A DNA stretch of 64,000 nucleotides from Dipetalonema caudispina (Eukaryota > Nematoda > Chromadorea > Rhabditida > Onchocercidae), in assembly GCA_013365325.1 (NCBI GenBank), contig JABVXV010000210.1, positions 48,637-112,636 of the forward strand, read 5' to 3'. Each line of letters opens with the position of its first letter. Position 1 is the first letter of the stretch. The translations under genes were made by a program, and so were the position numbers. Under the pieces are notes generated by a model. It had not been told where the DNA came from. It searched no databases and saw nothing but the letters and a program-made list of their open reading frames with translations. Positions 30,419 to 44,856 of the stretch are shown here, piece by piece.

Positions 30419-33400
30419 TCATTTATCAGGAAAAATATCAGCATTCTGTCCATTCGTATCACAATTAACTTTCTCCTTCCATTTTATTATTTCTGCTTCT
30501 TTGATTCGCCTTTCTCTTCCATCAAGTTCGAATTTACCTTTCACCTTTGCTTTCCCTCTTCGTTCCTGCTGACGTTGTATTTTTTCTTCCATTGCTTTTC
30601 CAATCATATGTTCCCTTTCATTCATTACTCGATCAAAATATGATTTAGAAATGATATTGCGAGATTTTTGAAAGCTATCTGAATGTGGCTGTGGTTGTAG
30701 AGTTAACTGAAAGTATTCATTACATGATAAATGATATAATAACTTATATTTTTGATATTGAATATCAAGGAGAATATCAAATTACTAACTTGTCCACCAA
30801 TCCAAGCCATATAATGTGAATCCAATACATCATTTTCAGTCTCTTTCGTATTTTTAACTTGCATAGATACTTGTGTGTTATTGATTAATCCACTGGAACG
30901 AACCTAAAATATATTTGTAATTAAAATAAGTGCAAATTTCTATACATTGAATGCCTAACTTTCATTTTTCACTCAAGTATCAATTGAATTTTATTTGTAT
31001 TTTACCTGAACATTTACATTTTACCAAGCAAAATAATGCTCGAAAATGTTTACCTATACTTTCAGAACCCAAATTTTGAGCAATTTTTGACCTAACCTTT
31101 AGTTGCAGTATCAAAAAAAAAAAAAAAAAAACACTTACACCATCAGCTTTTTTTGCTTTAGCTGCAACAGTTTCACGTGGATCCTGAAATTTTGGGATAG
31201 CTGCACGACTGGCATTTAATTCTTTTTGACTAAATTGTCGACCACCTTTCACTTCCATTACAGCATCTCGATGTTTTCCTTAACATTTTAAAATTTGATA
31301 AAAATTTTATTAGAAAATATTTCGTAATGAATAGGTTAAATTGATGGAAAAAAAAAAGCAAATAGCAGTGATGAATAATTTAATTCCTTAAATTCAATTC
31401 TCTTTTCTCTCTCTCTCTCTTCATTTTTCTCTTCGCTATCATATTTCATCTTGGAACTTACCAAATAGTTGACCATTTTTAGCATCAGGATTTGCTTGTG
31501 ACCAAATTTTTAATATGCTTTCGCTAGTTTGATCACCAATAATTTTGTTGATATCTTTCTTCTTCTCACCCTCCTAAAATTACAATTCCCTTTGTGAAAT
31601 TATCACAGAATTAGCTGCAACTTTAAGCATAATTCATCTGCAAGATCTGTTGAAAAGAATGCTACTAAAGAGGTAATTATCTGTATGATAATATTATTTT
31701 AATTTGTAATAAATAAATAAATTTCCAAATATAGTTGTTCTGATCATTTCATTTGAAGAAGAAAATTATTTAAGATTGCTCAATCATTTACAATACCAAC
31801 ACTTCTTGATGCGCATTTTCATTTCATTTTTAAACTGATTATTTGCTACTTCACATTATTTGATCAATCAATCAATCATTCAATCAATCAATCAATCATC
31901 ATTTGCTTTAATTCAGCCATCCAATGATATAATTTTCAATTTGAATGATATCAATTACAACATACGAAACGCAACATACGAAACGAAATTCATTAATTAC
32001 GAAACTTTCAAATTTCGATTGGTCTAAGAGTGAAAAATCTAACTAACATAAGAAAACAAACAATTTATAATTGTGCTTCTTACAAATGAAATCATTGAAA
32101 AGATAAAATACTTGAGAGATTCGTTGAAAGAAAAAGAAAATTGACAAATGATTGCAACATGTTATTAGCTTATTTACAATTTTTCTCATTAATGCTAGAT
32201 TTAATTGAAAACTTTTGATAATATTTTACCTTATCCTGTACTTTAATAGCATGTTCTCGAATTCCACCAAATGGTGTAAGTCCTGCTTGTGATGCAAGTT
32301 CTTTATCATGTAACTGCGGGCAATTCATCCATGGTACTACACCATCATTACTTTCACTTAATTGTTTACTACATTTGATTGTTGTTGCTGGAAAAAAAAA
32401 AAAAAAAAATCACTAATTTCATTCTACTCTCAAATTAATGGTTGAAATGTTAATTATAATGACCTATAGTTTAATGCAGACAGTATTTCTTTTTGTTCAA
32501 TTAATCCAAAAGATTTTGATCATTAAAATTATCAATTTCTCCAGATAAAAAAAAAAAAGAAAAAAAAAATTCTTTTTTCTAATATTAGAAGAAAATACAA
32601 CAAATTTTAAAAGTTAAAACTTTTTTATATTTGATAAAATTTTCTATGAGCAATAAAAACTTTTGGAATAATCAACGGAGAAAGGCATTGTTATTCACAA
32701 AAATTGAAAAAAATTGCTCAATTTTATTACTTTCCTTTTCTTATCCTTTCTTACAGTTGTAAAAAATTTGTGAAAGATTTATTTTTGAGTAACAAGAAAT
32801 AAAATGGTTCAGTACAAATAAATTATGGATAATTAACTCTTCGCTATTATTAAGTTACATTGCAATTAGTCTGTGGTCACTTAACCGTCCATTGACCATT
32901 GTGACCTTCTAACTTCAATAATCAATTTTCCAACATTTGTAGACCAAATTATATCAATAGTTGTCTATTTCTCAAATCAAAAAGATATTTCTGACCATGA
33001 AATTTAGTATTTGGACATTTAAACTTTTCAATAATTTGTAATATGCTGAATCGCAAGAATTACCGAAAAATTCACGGTACCATTCCTAACAGAAATGTTT
33101 ATACGAAATTTAAATTAATATCCCTCATGTAAACAACATACTAACGGTTTTTTTTTTTTTGAACAAAAAATCTATCGTAAAACAAACAAACATCACTACT
33201 TGAATAATTAATAATTTCTTTGTTGCTATTATTAGTGCAAAATAATTAAAATATTTCTTAATTGATAATTTACAAATAATTAAAATGAATTTTTCCTTTA
33301 GGAATTTCAGTAATTTTTTAAGGTTTGAAAAAATGGTGTGCACATTTGGTTCATTGCATTGCGATATTTAATTGAAAATGATGTAAAAAATCAAATAAAT

Positions 33401-34399
33401 TCAAATTGATTTAACACTAAACCAATTTTAAAACATCTGCTTAGCAAACTAAAAATTTCACTTAAAATAGTTAGTCGGAGTCATTTAGTGATGTTATAAT
33501 AATGTTAACATTAGAGGTAGCTAAGCATAAAATTACAATATTTAACTCGAAATGAAATTTTAAAAAATTGATGAAGAAGTTTTCAAAGAACTAGAAAAAA
33601 CATTACATGTAATGGATAGGTAACTATTCTTCCAGAAAAACAAATTTTAACAGATTTTATAAATTCATATCAATTCAAGTTCAGGCTTACTACAGATTCA
33701 GATTTATTCATCACTGTCATATTAAGACATATTCAAATTTGGATAAAAAATTGGTTCAGTTCGAAAAAAAAAAAAAAAACCGGTAAAATTGTTAATACTA
33801 ATGATAAATTACCAATGAATCCTTAAAAAACGTCTGTTAAATTTTTGAAATTTATTTTTTGAAAATATAAAATCAAAATGGAACTTACTGGCATTTCGGA
33901 TGGTACCAAAACCACCTGTACCTTTTTGACTGGCATATTTGTTAGTTCCATATTCCCATGGAATTACACAAGGAAGGATGATTTTACGACGATGTTTCAT
34001 TTCTTGCTCCTTTGCATATTCCTGTAGCGTTATATAACCATTGAAATAAAGTGCACAAAATGTACAGTGCATAAAATTATAGGGTAAACGACGCTGATCA
34101 TGATAGTTTATCAGATTATGTTGCTGATAATGATAGAAGTTCGGATAATAATATTGAGAAAATCTCATTGGTTTATATTGACAATGATAATAATTCGACA
34201 ACATCGTGATTATACTGATGTATGATGATAATTTCTCAGTGAAACATCGAAAATATTCCTGACAGTTTAGAAATTTCGATATTTTCAAATGATTCAATAA
34301 TCTTCTCGTATCACTAATTTCTGAGAGAGATAGAAGATTTGAATAAGATACAGATCTTGAATTATCCTTATCCGATGCTTCAACATTGCTATTCATCAC
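30419..34399 (-). CDS. calponin-repeat (CLIK) protein without a visible CH domain
   Basis: Six exons (minus): 34399-33889, 32387-32230, 31573-31462, 31278-31139, 30903-30790, 30706-30419; phases agree, 440 aa. Two calponin-type repeats are visible: IPWEYGTNKYASQKGTGGFG (about 148-170) and, more diverged, LHDKELASQAGLTPFGGIR (about 196-214). The rest is Lys/Gln/Glu-rich and ends in a highly charged helical region (EEKIQRQQERRGKAKVKG). Calponin repeats bind actin filaments; worm calponin-like proteins act in muscle thin filaments. No calponin-homology domain precedes the repeats. The first 130 residues (Tyr-, His- and Asn-rich) are unusual. An acceptor-like site (CTACAG) before EYAKEQEMKHRRK would allow a shorter first exon, so the start is uncertain, although a 196-codon open frame is unlikely by chance here. 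Confidence 0.8.
31862..31902. repeat. (ATCA)n microsatellite
   Basis: ATCA/ATTCA tetranucleotide run in intron 2 of the calponin-repeat gene. Confidence 0.85.
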
Positions 34400-34924
34400 T
34401 AGCGATAATTTTCCACAGCAATAACTGGAATATGGTAAAATGATTGGTTCGTTTAAGTAATCTGTTGCACTTGAAGTTTAGAGATTTGGATTAAGAATAT
34501 GGCGAATTGTTCGAAATGATCAATGTTGCAGGCAGAATTGTCTGAATGGGAATAACTGCAGATGAAAGCATTTGTTGTAACTACAACAATTTTAGCAGTA
34601 GAGTAGAATGAAATATTTAAAGGGAACAAAAATCAAGTACAAATCATAGATCTTAGAATGAAATCAAATGGGAAACAAAAACTTCAATTATCATCAAATC
34701 TTTTATGTTACAAATGGATGATAGTTTTGATTCAATTGATCACATTTCAAAACATTGGCAAATCTTTTCGATATTTTAACAATGTGATTCAACCTTCTTC
34801 TCCTCTCATCGTACACTACTTTGATAAATAGCATCGATTTTTTTTGTGTGGTATCAATCAACCTATCATTTTCTGTTGGTTTTTCAACGACTATCCATCT
34901 CCACTTCTACACATATAACTACAC

Positions 34925-35020
34925 GTATGTGTGTATGTGTGTATGTGTGTATGTGTGTGTATGTATATATATATATATATGTATGTATGTATGCATGTAT
35001 GTGTATATATGTGTATGTCT
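34925..35020. repeat. compound TGTG/TATA/TGTA microsatellite
   Basis: GTGT and GTAT units, then a (TA)n run, then TATG units, within 1 kb of the 5' end of the calponin-repeat gene. Confidence 0.9.
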
Positions 35021-38000
35021 TTAAAAGTGCATCGGGCATCAATTTTTCAAATAGGAAAAATCACTGCAAATTAAACTGCCATCTATCACATCCAAATTTT
35101 TGAATAGATACCATAAAAATTGAAATAGAATTAGAAATTTGACCTTGCAGGTATAGTAATAATAGTATTATCAAACCTATACTTAATTAGTCATACTTAA
35201 TGGATGTTTATGAGCTTTAAAATTAATTTGCAGGAGGTAAATCTGAATTTTAAAATTTATTTTAATAGAATTTACTCATTCGTAAAATTGTACTAGAGAC
35301 GTAGAGAGAAAAAGAAAAATGAATGCATTTAGTTTTATTTCTTAAAATTCACTTCTTTATACAATGTTTTAAATTTTATTTTAGATTATAAACGTAATTT
35401 TTATTGATCAGAAAAAATGATAAGAAATGAGCTCATAAACCAACGGGATGATAATATGATTTGTATTATTTATCATTATAAATTCGGTTTCATTTGGCAA
35501 GAGTAACTGTAATAGAAATTCAACAATCGATTTTTGTCTGAATATTGGATTGGAATATTAAATTTTGTATTTCATAAATAATATGATCTTTTCTTCCATA
35601 AACAATTACAAGTAAACGGTGAAGAATTTATTTGCTCTCACATTTAGAACGAATTTTGTCTCCTTTGAAAATTGCGAGAAACATTTTTAAAAAACACTAA
35701 CTTGTAAAATAAATTGAATTTCATTGCAAATAATGATTATTGTTTACTATATCTGATACAATACTTGTATAAAAACTAATATGCTATATTACTTATGTGA
35801 AACCTATTAAATTACTCATCTCAATAAGAGATTCTCAAGTATATTTTCATGATCAGCGTTTGGGTCAGGAAAACAATGAATTCAGCAAATAATTAAATAT
35901 TGATCGTGAAAAATTTCTATTAATAATTTTAACGAACTTCTTGTTAGTAATAAATATTTAATTATAATCATTTTAAACTAACCGTTTTTTTATCCATTTT
36001 ATTATCGTTTTTTTTGTCGAAGATTTCCTTCGTAAAGAAATGGGAAAGTAAAACAGCGTACTGTATGCTTGAGTAGACTGTTTGAAATTGAATGAATCGT
36101 TGAACTGCTTCGTTGAAATCAGTTTCAAGAAATACAGGAGGAATTCGTCACTTCAGCTTCATCGTTATTTTGTCATCAAAAATTTTCCACATTTCTCTGT
36201 TTACTTTCACTGCCAGAATACTTTCAACTCTTCTCTACACCTGAATAATACAAGTATGTGGTGTACAGTAAATTTTTTCCAGCAAATAGAATCAAATCAC
36301 TGCTTTTAAGCGCAGTTTGTTTTACCTCATCGATGAACGTTTTGATAATTCTTATGTATACAAACAAAATTTCAACTAATTACTATTTGACAATTGAAGA
36401 AAAATGTAAAGAAATATGTAATGTAATTTCTTATATAAAAAAAAAAAAAAAAAAAAAGAGACAAGGAAAATTAGGAAAATTTGGGAAAAAAAAATTGCAA
36501 AGAAATGGTAGCAAACGTAAGAAAAATGAAATGATTTAAATTTAAACTTAAATTCTACAAATTTTACATTCATTCAGCAATATTCATATACATCTCATAG
36601 ATTATGTTTGGGGAAAAAGGAGGAAAAATAGATGTTAGGAAGTTTGAATAGTCTTAAATGAATAGTGAGAAATGAAAAATTAAAATGAAACTGATATAAT
36701 GGTTTCAAATGATACTTGTAATCATTCATTTAATCTTTTCGATTAGATTGAAATAATGAGTGAGAAATAGTACAACGCATAAACATTTTATAGTGATTAT
36801 AGTAAATTTCGAACAAAAAAAAAAAAAAAAAAAAAAATACATAGAAGAATGATAGTGTATTTTTGTGAACTATCCTAAAATTCGATTAAAAGTAAACTTT
36901 TTCACTATTAAAAATCTTCCGTGAATTCAAAAGAATCGAAATAAATTGGAAAAATAAGTAAAAAAGAGTAGCAATAGAATAATTAAACTAGAAATCATAG
37001 AAACGGAAAAATAATTTTGATCCAAATGAATGATTTCTAACCAATAATAGGAATGAATGGAATTTTAAGAAATGTTGCTCATTTGAAAGAAATTTGTCAA
37101 AATCAATGAATTCAATATTTGCAAGTACGCATTATTGTGTTAAAAAAAACTTCGTATGCTTTTAATTATAATGTTGAAAAAAAAAAAAAAAAAAAAAAAA
37201 AAAAGGAAGTAATTACTTAAAAAGCTAAATTTATATTGAATGCATAAAAGTATGAAATGAAAAGAAGTAAAATGAAATGAAATTTTTTCTTATGCAAATT
37301 AAAAAAAAGAAATGTAACACTAATAGCATTGCTTAATTAAATACATTAATAATAATGAAATTTTTATCAAATATCAAAGTAAAATATTATTTTTTTTGTT
37401 GTCAGAATATTACAAAATGTGTAAAAATTTCAAAAATACATTACACATTTTACTATCTGTGTAATTTCGGCATAACAAAGATACGAGGAATAAAGTGGCC
37501 AATCATTTACCCAAGCAATGGAGAATTAGTCCACTACAAGCATTGATAATAAAAGCTTTTTTTTTTCAGGCAAATATATGCTTTCACTAGTCATTTTTAC
37601 AAATCGGCTCTTTCTGTTCCTTTGGCTAATTTTATGCAAGCAAATTGAGATTCACAACATATTGCATTTTTAAATCGACCATAGAATGTTTCATCCATTC
37701 GTTGAATATATTAGCTTCGGCCAGGGAACTAACTATTGATGTGCTTTTCCAACATAGCTCAGAGCTTAAGTTGTAGTATTGAAAATGGAACATATATAGT
37801 AGTAATGACTGAATGGTAGATTAAATAATTTGAATTCATTAAATTATTATATATTCAAATGAAGAATTTCTATAGGAACGAGAATGACAAGGAATCAGTC
37901 AATTAGAATTTCAATCAGTTTTTTTTTTTTTTTTTTTGAAGTAAAAGATAAAAGTCTAACTGATAAAGAGTTATTCCAATCAATTTGAAAGAGTTCTTTT

Positions 38001-39788
38001 TGATAAGAATAAATCAGGCAAATTTTCTAGAACAAGACAAGTATTCAGGTAGCTAAGATCAAAAAAAATCGAAACAAATAACATATATTATCTTACCTAA
38101 ACCGAAATTTCATCTTTAAAATTACCTCTTGCATAATTATTTTGAGTAAATGTACTTAAACAATTGAATTGAGGAGTTAAAATTTAAAAATTTTCAGGAT
38201 TAAATTTAAATCGAATTTCGAATATTTAAATATGACTCATTTAAAATTCATATTTAAGTTGAATAAGGAAAATAAATGATTTTAAAAATTGCAACAAATT
38301 ATACGTTGTAGAAAAAGTAGAAAAAGTTGTCAAATTTTCAAGCTTAATTTGACGTTTAAATCTCACTCTTTTATTTAACCTTTAAATCTCATTGAATGCT
38401 ATCTACCAGTCACTACCATTGCTTAAATAATTTCGAACAAATTTCTCACCTCCAAGCAATTTCATCTAATTTATCCTTTTGTTGCCTGATCTTGTTGTTT
38501 TCATTGATTCTAAATTTATTTTGAATTTTATCAAAAAAATTTAGATTAAGTTCGTTTTCTTTATTAAATCAGTTATCTTTGAAATCAACAAACATATACA
38601 ATAAAGAGTAGAGAAAGATAAGAAAATCGATTAGTCCCACATAACACGGTATAATTTTTAGAAATTGAGTGAAATTTAAATTAACATAACAAAATTTCGT
38701 TTATAACGATTTCTAAAATGAACTTAAAATGAAATTTAAACTAAGAAAGATGTAAAAATTGTGACAACACAACCCATATATAGTCAATTAACAGAGTTGA
38801 AAAGTGTTTTTTTTTTTTTTTTTGAAATCGATAAATGATGAGAATGTAATGAAATGTGAACAAATATATGCTTTATGCCTATCTAACAATAAAATTGTTT
38901 TTTAAATTTACTAATGTTTTACATGTACATCCCACCAACCATCATCAAATAGCTTCAAATGTTGGAATTTAATTAATTTAAAGGAACATATGAAATTGTT
39001 TAGTTGGGTGCATGAATAAATAATTAATTTATTTGACAATCAATCAAAAATTCATAATAACCAATTAATTTAGAAAATCATTGTATAATGAATATAAATT
39101 GAAGACTACTCCTCTATTATCATCCATTTTTCTGCAAAGAATTAGAAATCATTGTATCAGCAAATGATGATACCTTAGAATGGCTTGATGATTTCGTTTA
39201 TTACGACATCTATGATAAATGATAAAACAAGTAATAATAAAATGATACTTTTGAATCGATTTTTCTAAGCATTCTACAATGCACAAAGATTCAACTCCTT
39301 TATCACTAAATCAAGAGATGAGATAAATCCGGAATGTCTCGAAATTCCGGAATGTCTTAACCGAACTATACGTCAGTTGCTTTTTACTACGTGTGTAATA
39401 TTATCTATACGTATAAATATACATATATGATATATGATTCGATACATTACAATCCGGAAGTTATCAAGTACCAATAAAAAATTTAACAGTAAGCTAATAA
39501 TTTAAACAATACATGAAAATATCTAATTCTATATATGGGATCAACAAATAAAAATAAGCGTTCTATGAAGGGAAACATTAGGAAGAATTAAAATCAGTAA
39601 CAAATTAAAATTAATCATTTCAAATGTTTTGAAAATAAAGTAATGCTTGACCTGTTTGAAAGTGATTATCCATTCATTTCAAACAACCTACTAGAAAGGT
39701 TGAAAATATTGTTATGGGTGAATAGGAATGGATGAGAAATTTTATTGAGCCGGTTGAAACTGGTTTTTCCGGTGAGGACATAATGATG

Positions 39789-39791
39789 ACA

Positions 39792-39822
<31 letters not shown>

Positions 39823-39823
39823 G
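39789..39823. repeat. (ATG)n trinucleotide repeat
   Basis: About ten uninterrupted ATG/GAT units, followed by a purine-rich GA/AGG stretch to about 39,910. Confidence 0.9.
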
Positions 39824-41030
39824 TATGAGTGAAGATAAAAAGAAGGAGGAAGAGAAGGAATAAGGATGAATGAGAAGAAGGAAAAGGAGAGGAAATGAGA
39901 AGATGAATGAAGGATCATGAAATTGTCACATCATCATTCATCCTTATCTGCTAAGATCTTCAATTTCAGGACTTTTCTATTTGTTAAATTCATGAAGGAA
40001 ATTTTTATCGTTTGACATATGTCAATGAGAAGAAGATCCTAATTGTCATGTAATGATTTGTTCTAATTACCAATGATAATTAAATTGTAATTAACCAAAT
40101 TATTATTATTATTATTCTCATTATCAGATGGGGTTATCATTGTTCTTCTCTCTCATTACTATTTATTATCATTTAACTTATCATTATCTTATTAAATAAT
40201 TAATCATTTATGAGTAATTGGTAATATTTCAAAAAATAAAAAAAAAAAAAAAAAAAAGAAAAGAAAATTGAAGAGGAAAAAATTTTGAAATATAATTATT
40301 AATGAAGAAATACCATTTATTAATAGTTTCTTTTCACTTATGTAAAAATGAAAAAAATAATTCAAATTTTTTTTTTTCTTTTTTGGTACTAAAAATCAGG
40401 AAAGATAATTATATTATTTATTATTAATTAATGCATAAATATTATCAGGTAATAATACTATTATGAAAGTTCAATTCATATATTATTTTGTTCTTTAAAT
40501 ATCGAAAAATTTAAACTTAATAAAATCAAATATTGATGCTCAAATAGAATAATATAATTTGGTTGTTTATGTATGGCCTAAAAATGCCTGAATTTGAAGG
40601 CCTCAAAATAATTCCAAAACTTTTCTCAATTATCATCCACCTGAGCTCTTCATATTTTTAAGCTGTAAAAGACAGTTTATATCATGAGAATATCTCCTGG
40701 AGTGAGTGTGACTGAAGTTTGTGAAGGATATGTTATGTGAGGTCAAGGTTCATTCGTTCTCTTAGTTTTCTGCGAAAGTTCTTTTCCTCTTGGTTAATGA
40801 AACTTTTCCAGTCTTATTTTAAGTGTAGTTGTAAGTTTTCAATCAATTTGATGATTCCTTGCATTCTCATCAGGAATGAGTGTTTTCCGTAGTGTTTGGA
40901 GAAGATGGTAGTATTATGACATAAGATGTGTTTTTGAGCTGAAGATAGTGATCGATACTTTAAAATTAGATAAATTTCATTCTAATTCTGAGTTAAACAT
41001 TTCATTTATGTTCATTTTTCATTTCAGATA

Positions 41031-44000
41031 ATGGTACGGTTTCGTACTATTTGTTCGAAAATTCTACAGGAAGTATCTCGTTCACATTTAAGGTAATCTT
41101 CAAGGATTTATATTTTAAGTGAAAACTAATAAATGTAAGTTAGATAAGATCGTTGGATAGCTATGATGAAAGATAAAGGGAAAAGTTAAGTGTTTAGAAA
41201 AGTTTTTTACTCGAAAATTGTTTGGAAAATTTTTCACAACCATTAATTCTCTAGTATATGCTGAATAATTATAAAGGCATAAGTATAACCTGTAAATAGC
41301 CTATATGGGATTCTTCTCTTTATCATTTTCGAGTATAATTCTTTGCCACATTAGTGAAGCAGCATTTATAATTAATGATACATTTAAATTACGCACAGTT
41401 TCATTCGTTTTCTGCCGGATAGTATTCGCCTGTTCTTTTTATTTTCGTTATTTAATCGTTCTTATACTTAAGTATAAACATTATTCCTAATATATAATGA
41501 GACCAGTTCTTACAGAAATTTCTCTTCGAAAGGAAAGAAAGGATCAGCAACTTCTCATTATGCTACTGCTTCCCCACTTTTAGAAAATTCCATTGTATGT
41601 TTTTATTTCTTGTTGTAGGACTTAGTTAGTCAATTAATCAATTAAACATTTCATTGGATGTTTGAAATGAATAAAGAGCTATAAATGGGAAGAATTAAAT
41701 TTTTCATGGAAGATAAAATTTCTCAACTGTGATATTTCTTTTTCCAGAATTTTATTGATGTCAATAATGTGTCATTACGGGAACCAGTACCTGGACTTTC
41801 AGAAGCGAGATATTTGAAACAAACTGACGTTAAACCTTTCGATACAAAATTAACAGTATTAGAAAATGGGCTTAAAGTAGCCACTGAACCTCATTATGGA
41901 ATGTACTGCACTGTTGGAGGTTTGTTCAGTTTTTTTAAAAGAACGTAATCTCATTTGTAAATGAACACTCACCATGATGCTCTGTTCCTCTGGAACTGGC
42001 ACATTATACCATTGGACATCCTATCTCGTTATATTAATACACTATTTTCTTCAGGAGTTTTCTTATTACTAATTGGGTTTTAAGGTTATTCGACCTGTTT
42101 TTTTAATTAAACTTTAGTGATATATTATTCCGAATCTTCAAAAGTGAATTTACAGTTGCCATAGATGCTGGTTCACGTTATGAAGTTGGCTATCCCTTCG
42201 GAACTTCTCATTTCATCGAAAAACTCGCCTTTACGGTATTTACTCACTCAGTTCTATTTATTTTCCAGTTACCATAAAATTTCGTTTTGGGGTTAGCAGG
42301 ATATTAATTTTCTTAAATTTCTTGATTCTTCCTGCTCTTCGTCCCATTTCTTTCTAGTTTTTAGTTGAAAACTATACCAATTTTGTGAGTAACTGATTGA
42401 AGTACGAATAGATTTCACTAGGCTTTTCATACAAACATTAACTGTCATCTATTCGAAATAAATATATGACAGAATTGGATAAATCTTATTTTAGGGTACA
42501 CCATCTTTTCCAAGTAAGGAAGATTTGTTTCGTTTGTTAGAACAACGTGGTGCTTTAATTGATTGTCAGTCAACGAAAGATACATTTATCTATGCATCCT
42601 CATGCCAAGTTGATGGTTTCCCTGATATTATAAGATTGATTGCTGATTCTGTGCAAAGGCCGATAATTAACTCGAATGATGTAAGATTTTAATATTAAAT
42701 ATATGTTGTTGGAGCGTATAATCTTGAAATTTTTAAGACTGCATGTATTTGGAAGAAAAACTTCCCCTTCTCTTCTATGTAGAACTCGAATTAATTGATA
42801 ATATTTTCCAGATAGAAGATGCTCGATTAATTATTGATTTCGAAAATAAAGATATGAATTCGAAGCCAGAATGCGAGCCTTTACTGACTGACTGGATACA
42901 TGCTGTAATCTTTTTATATTTTGAGGAATTATCTGAATTTTGAGTGAACGTAGTTAAAATGAAATTAAATTGGATCATTCTGAATCAGTTTAGGTTGAAC
43001 TGTAATCCTGTATTATATCCTGTATTATAAGGTTTGGATTTCTAAGCCTTCTTTTTGCAGGCGGCGTATAATAGTAATACTTTGGGTTTCACTAAATTTT
43101 GCCCTGAAGAAAGCATAATGAACATAAATCAAGAACATATTTATACATTCATGAAGCAGTACTATAAACCAAACCGCATGGTAGTTGCCGGTAAATGTTT
43201 CATGTTTTTAAACGTGCCATATTTTCTCATTAGCTAGTCTTTTTTTTACTTGTGTTGAAGATACCATGGTAAGCACCTTATCATGATTAGATACCAGGTG
43301 GATATTAGGTAGCAACATTTTAGAGCACTGAAGTTCTACAAAAGTTTTTCCTTCCTTATTTCAAGGAATAAAACAAAATACTCTTCTTTCACCTTCTGAA
43401 TTATTTAATATTTCGAAATTTTCAAGAGTAACTGATAAATATTCGTGATGACTTAATAGGTACAACTTTTCAGCTGAATACATCGTAGTCATCATACGCA
43501 CTTTTAAAAGTTGCAGGTATTGGTGTTGATCACGATGCTTTAGTTGCTTTATCCAGAGAACTTTTCGATGACACAAAAACAGCTTGGGCAGAAGATCCAT
43601 CATTGCTTCTCGAAAAAAAGCCCCCTATAGATGATTCTTTTGCTCAATATACGGGTGGAGAGAAACTTGTAAGTTTGATTCTAAATATATGCGCCAATTT
43701 TAGTATTTCCATGGTTCATCCTACTGCAGTATATTATTAAATACTGTTTAAGATTTCCAACAGGATTAAAAAGCATAGAATTACGCAAAAGTTTTGTCAT
43801 ATTCCAGGTTGCAAAGGATCTTAGCTGCATGGCTCTTGGTCCAACCCCATACCCTAATCTTGCTCACTTCGTTCTTGGTTTCGAAAGTTGTGGATATCTT
43901 GATGACGATTTTGTAGCTTTCTGCGTTCTGCAGTCATTAATGGGAGGAGGAGGTAGTTTCAGTGCTGGTGGACCAGGTAAAGGAATGTATACGAGGTTAT

Positions 44001-44856
44001 ACGTTGACGTTTTAAACAAGTAAGACTTTATTTCATGGTGGTTTTCTGTTTCCTGCTTTCTTTAAAAATATTGCTGAACATAATTACTAATATCGGATTT
44101 TAGGCATCACTGGATGTATAATGCAACAGCTTATAACCACGCTTACAAGGAATCCGGGATTTTCCACATTCAAGCATCCAGCGATCCATCACGGGTTAAA
44201 TTTCTTGACATAATTTGCTGATTTTTTTTTTTTTTTTTTGCAAATGTGCTCATGGTTCGTTCTTTTCAAATCATGTTTTAGATTGACGAAACAGCTAGAG
44301 TGATACTAGAACAGTTTTTGCGGCTATCTAAAGGAGCAGAAAAAGAAGAATTGTCTCGGGCTAAGACTCAGTTGAAAAGTCAGTTGATGATGAATTTAGA
44401 AATACGACCTGTAATGTTTGAAGATTTGGCTCGGCAAGTTCTGGGACATGGTTACCGACGAAAACCGAGTGAATACGTTGAAAAAATCGGTAACTGTTTG
44501 CTTTTGACTGTAGAGATTCGTGTGAAGTACCGATTACATTTACTGATATAATCATAGCTTCAATCCCTCGATACAATTTAGAACACAGGAAAGCTGATTT
44601 TTATATCCTAACTGAAAGCAAGACTGCTAATGAAGAAGTATAAGTCTATGTTATATCTTAGACTTCACAATAGTTATTATCAGATCGGATAACAAATACG
44701 GATATTGAAAGGATAGCAGAACGTATGCTGTCAAAACATCCTTCCATTGTTGGTTATGGTGATGTTAAACGTATTCCACGTTACGAATTAGTTGACAAGT
44801 GTGTGGCAAAAAGACAACTTGGAGATCTCAAGTCAAAAGGATTTTTTCGCTTTTAA
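41031..44856 (+). CDS. PMPCA: mitochondrial processing peptidase, alpha subunit
   Basis: Twelve exons: 41031-41092, 41516-41594, 41748-41919, 42156-42235, 42495-42680, 42812-42904, 43061-43190, 43517-43668, 43808-44019, 44104-44194, 44282-44489, 44684-44856; all phases agree, 545 aa. A basic, Ser-rich N-terminus ([20 protein letters not shown]) is a likely mitochondrial presequence. The M16 peptidase fold follows. The zinc site is degenerate (HFIEK, 123-127, instead of HxxEH), as in all alpha subunits. The glycine-rich loop [14 protein letters not shown] (364-377), which binds presequences and is diagnostic for alpha, is intact. The protein pairs with the catalytic beta subunit in the matrix to remove import presequences. 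The length is close to human PMPCA (525). The start is the first ATG, three bases after a TTTCAG acceptor, suggesting trans-splicing. A likely poly(A) signal lies at 45043. Confidence 0.95.

Larger units (their letters stand above)
34400..41030. other. 6.6-kb divergent intergenic region
   Basis: It separates the minus-strand calponin-repeat gene from the plus-strand MPP-alpha gene, so it should hold both promoters. Apart from microsatellites and long poly-A/T runs (e.g. 37178-37204), I see no supportable exon. Open frames at 36082-36309 and 36258-36539 are low-complexity and lack splice partners. A plus-strand acceptor (TTTCAG, 41022-41027) immediately precedes the MPP-alpha start. Confidence 0.5.

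Noticed and set aside
34821..35103. Cys/Val/Tyr-rich plus-strand frames
   Set aside because: They translate the TGTG/TATG microsatellite.
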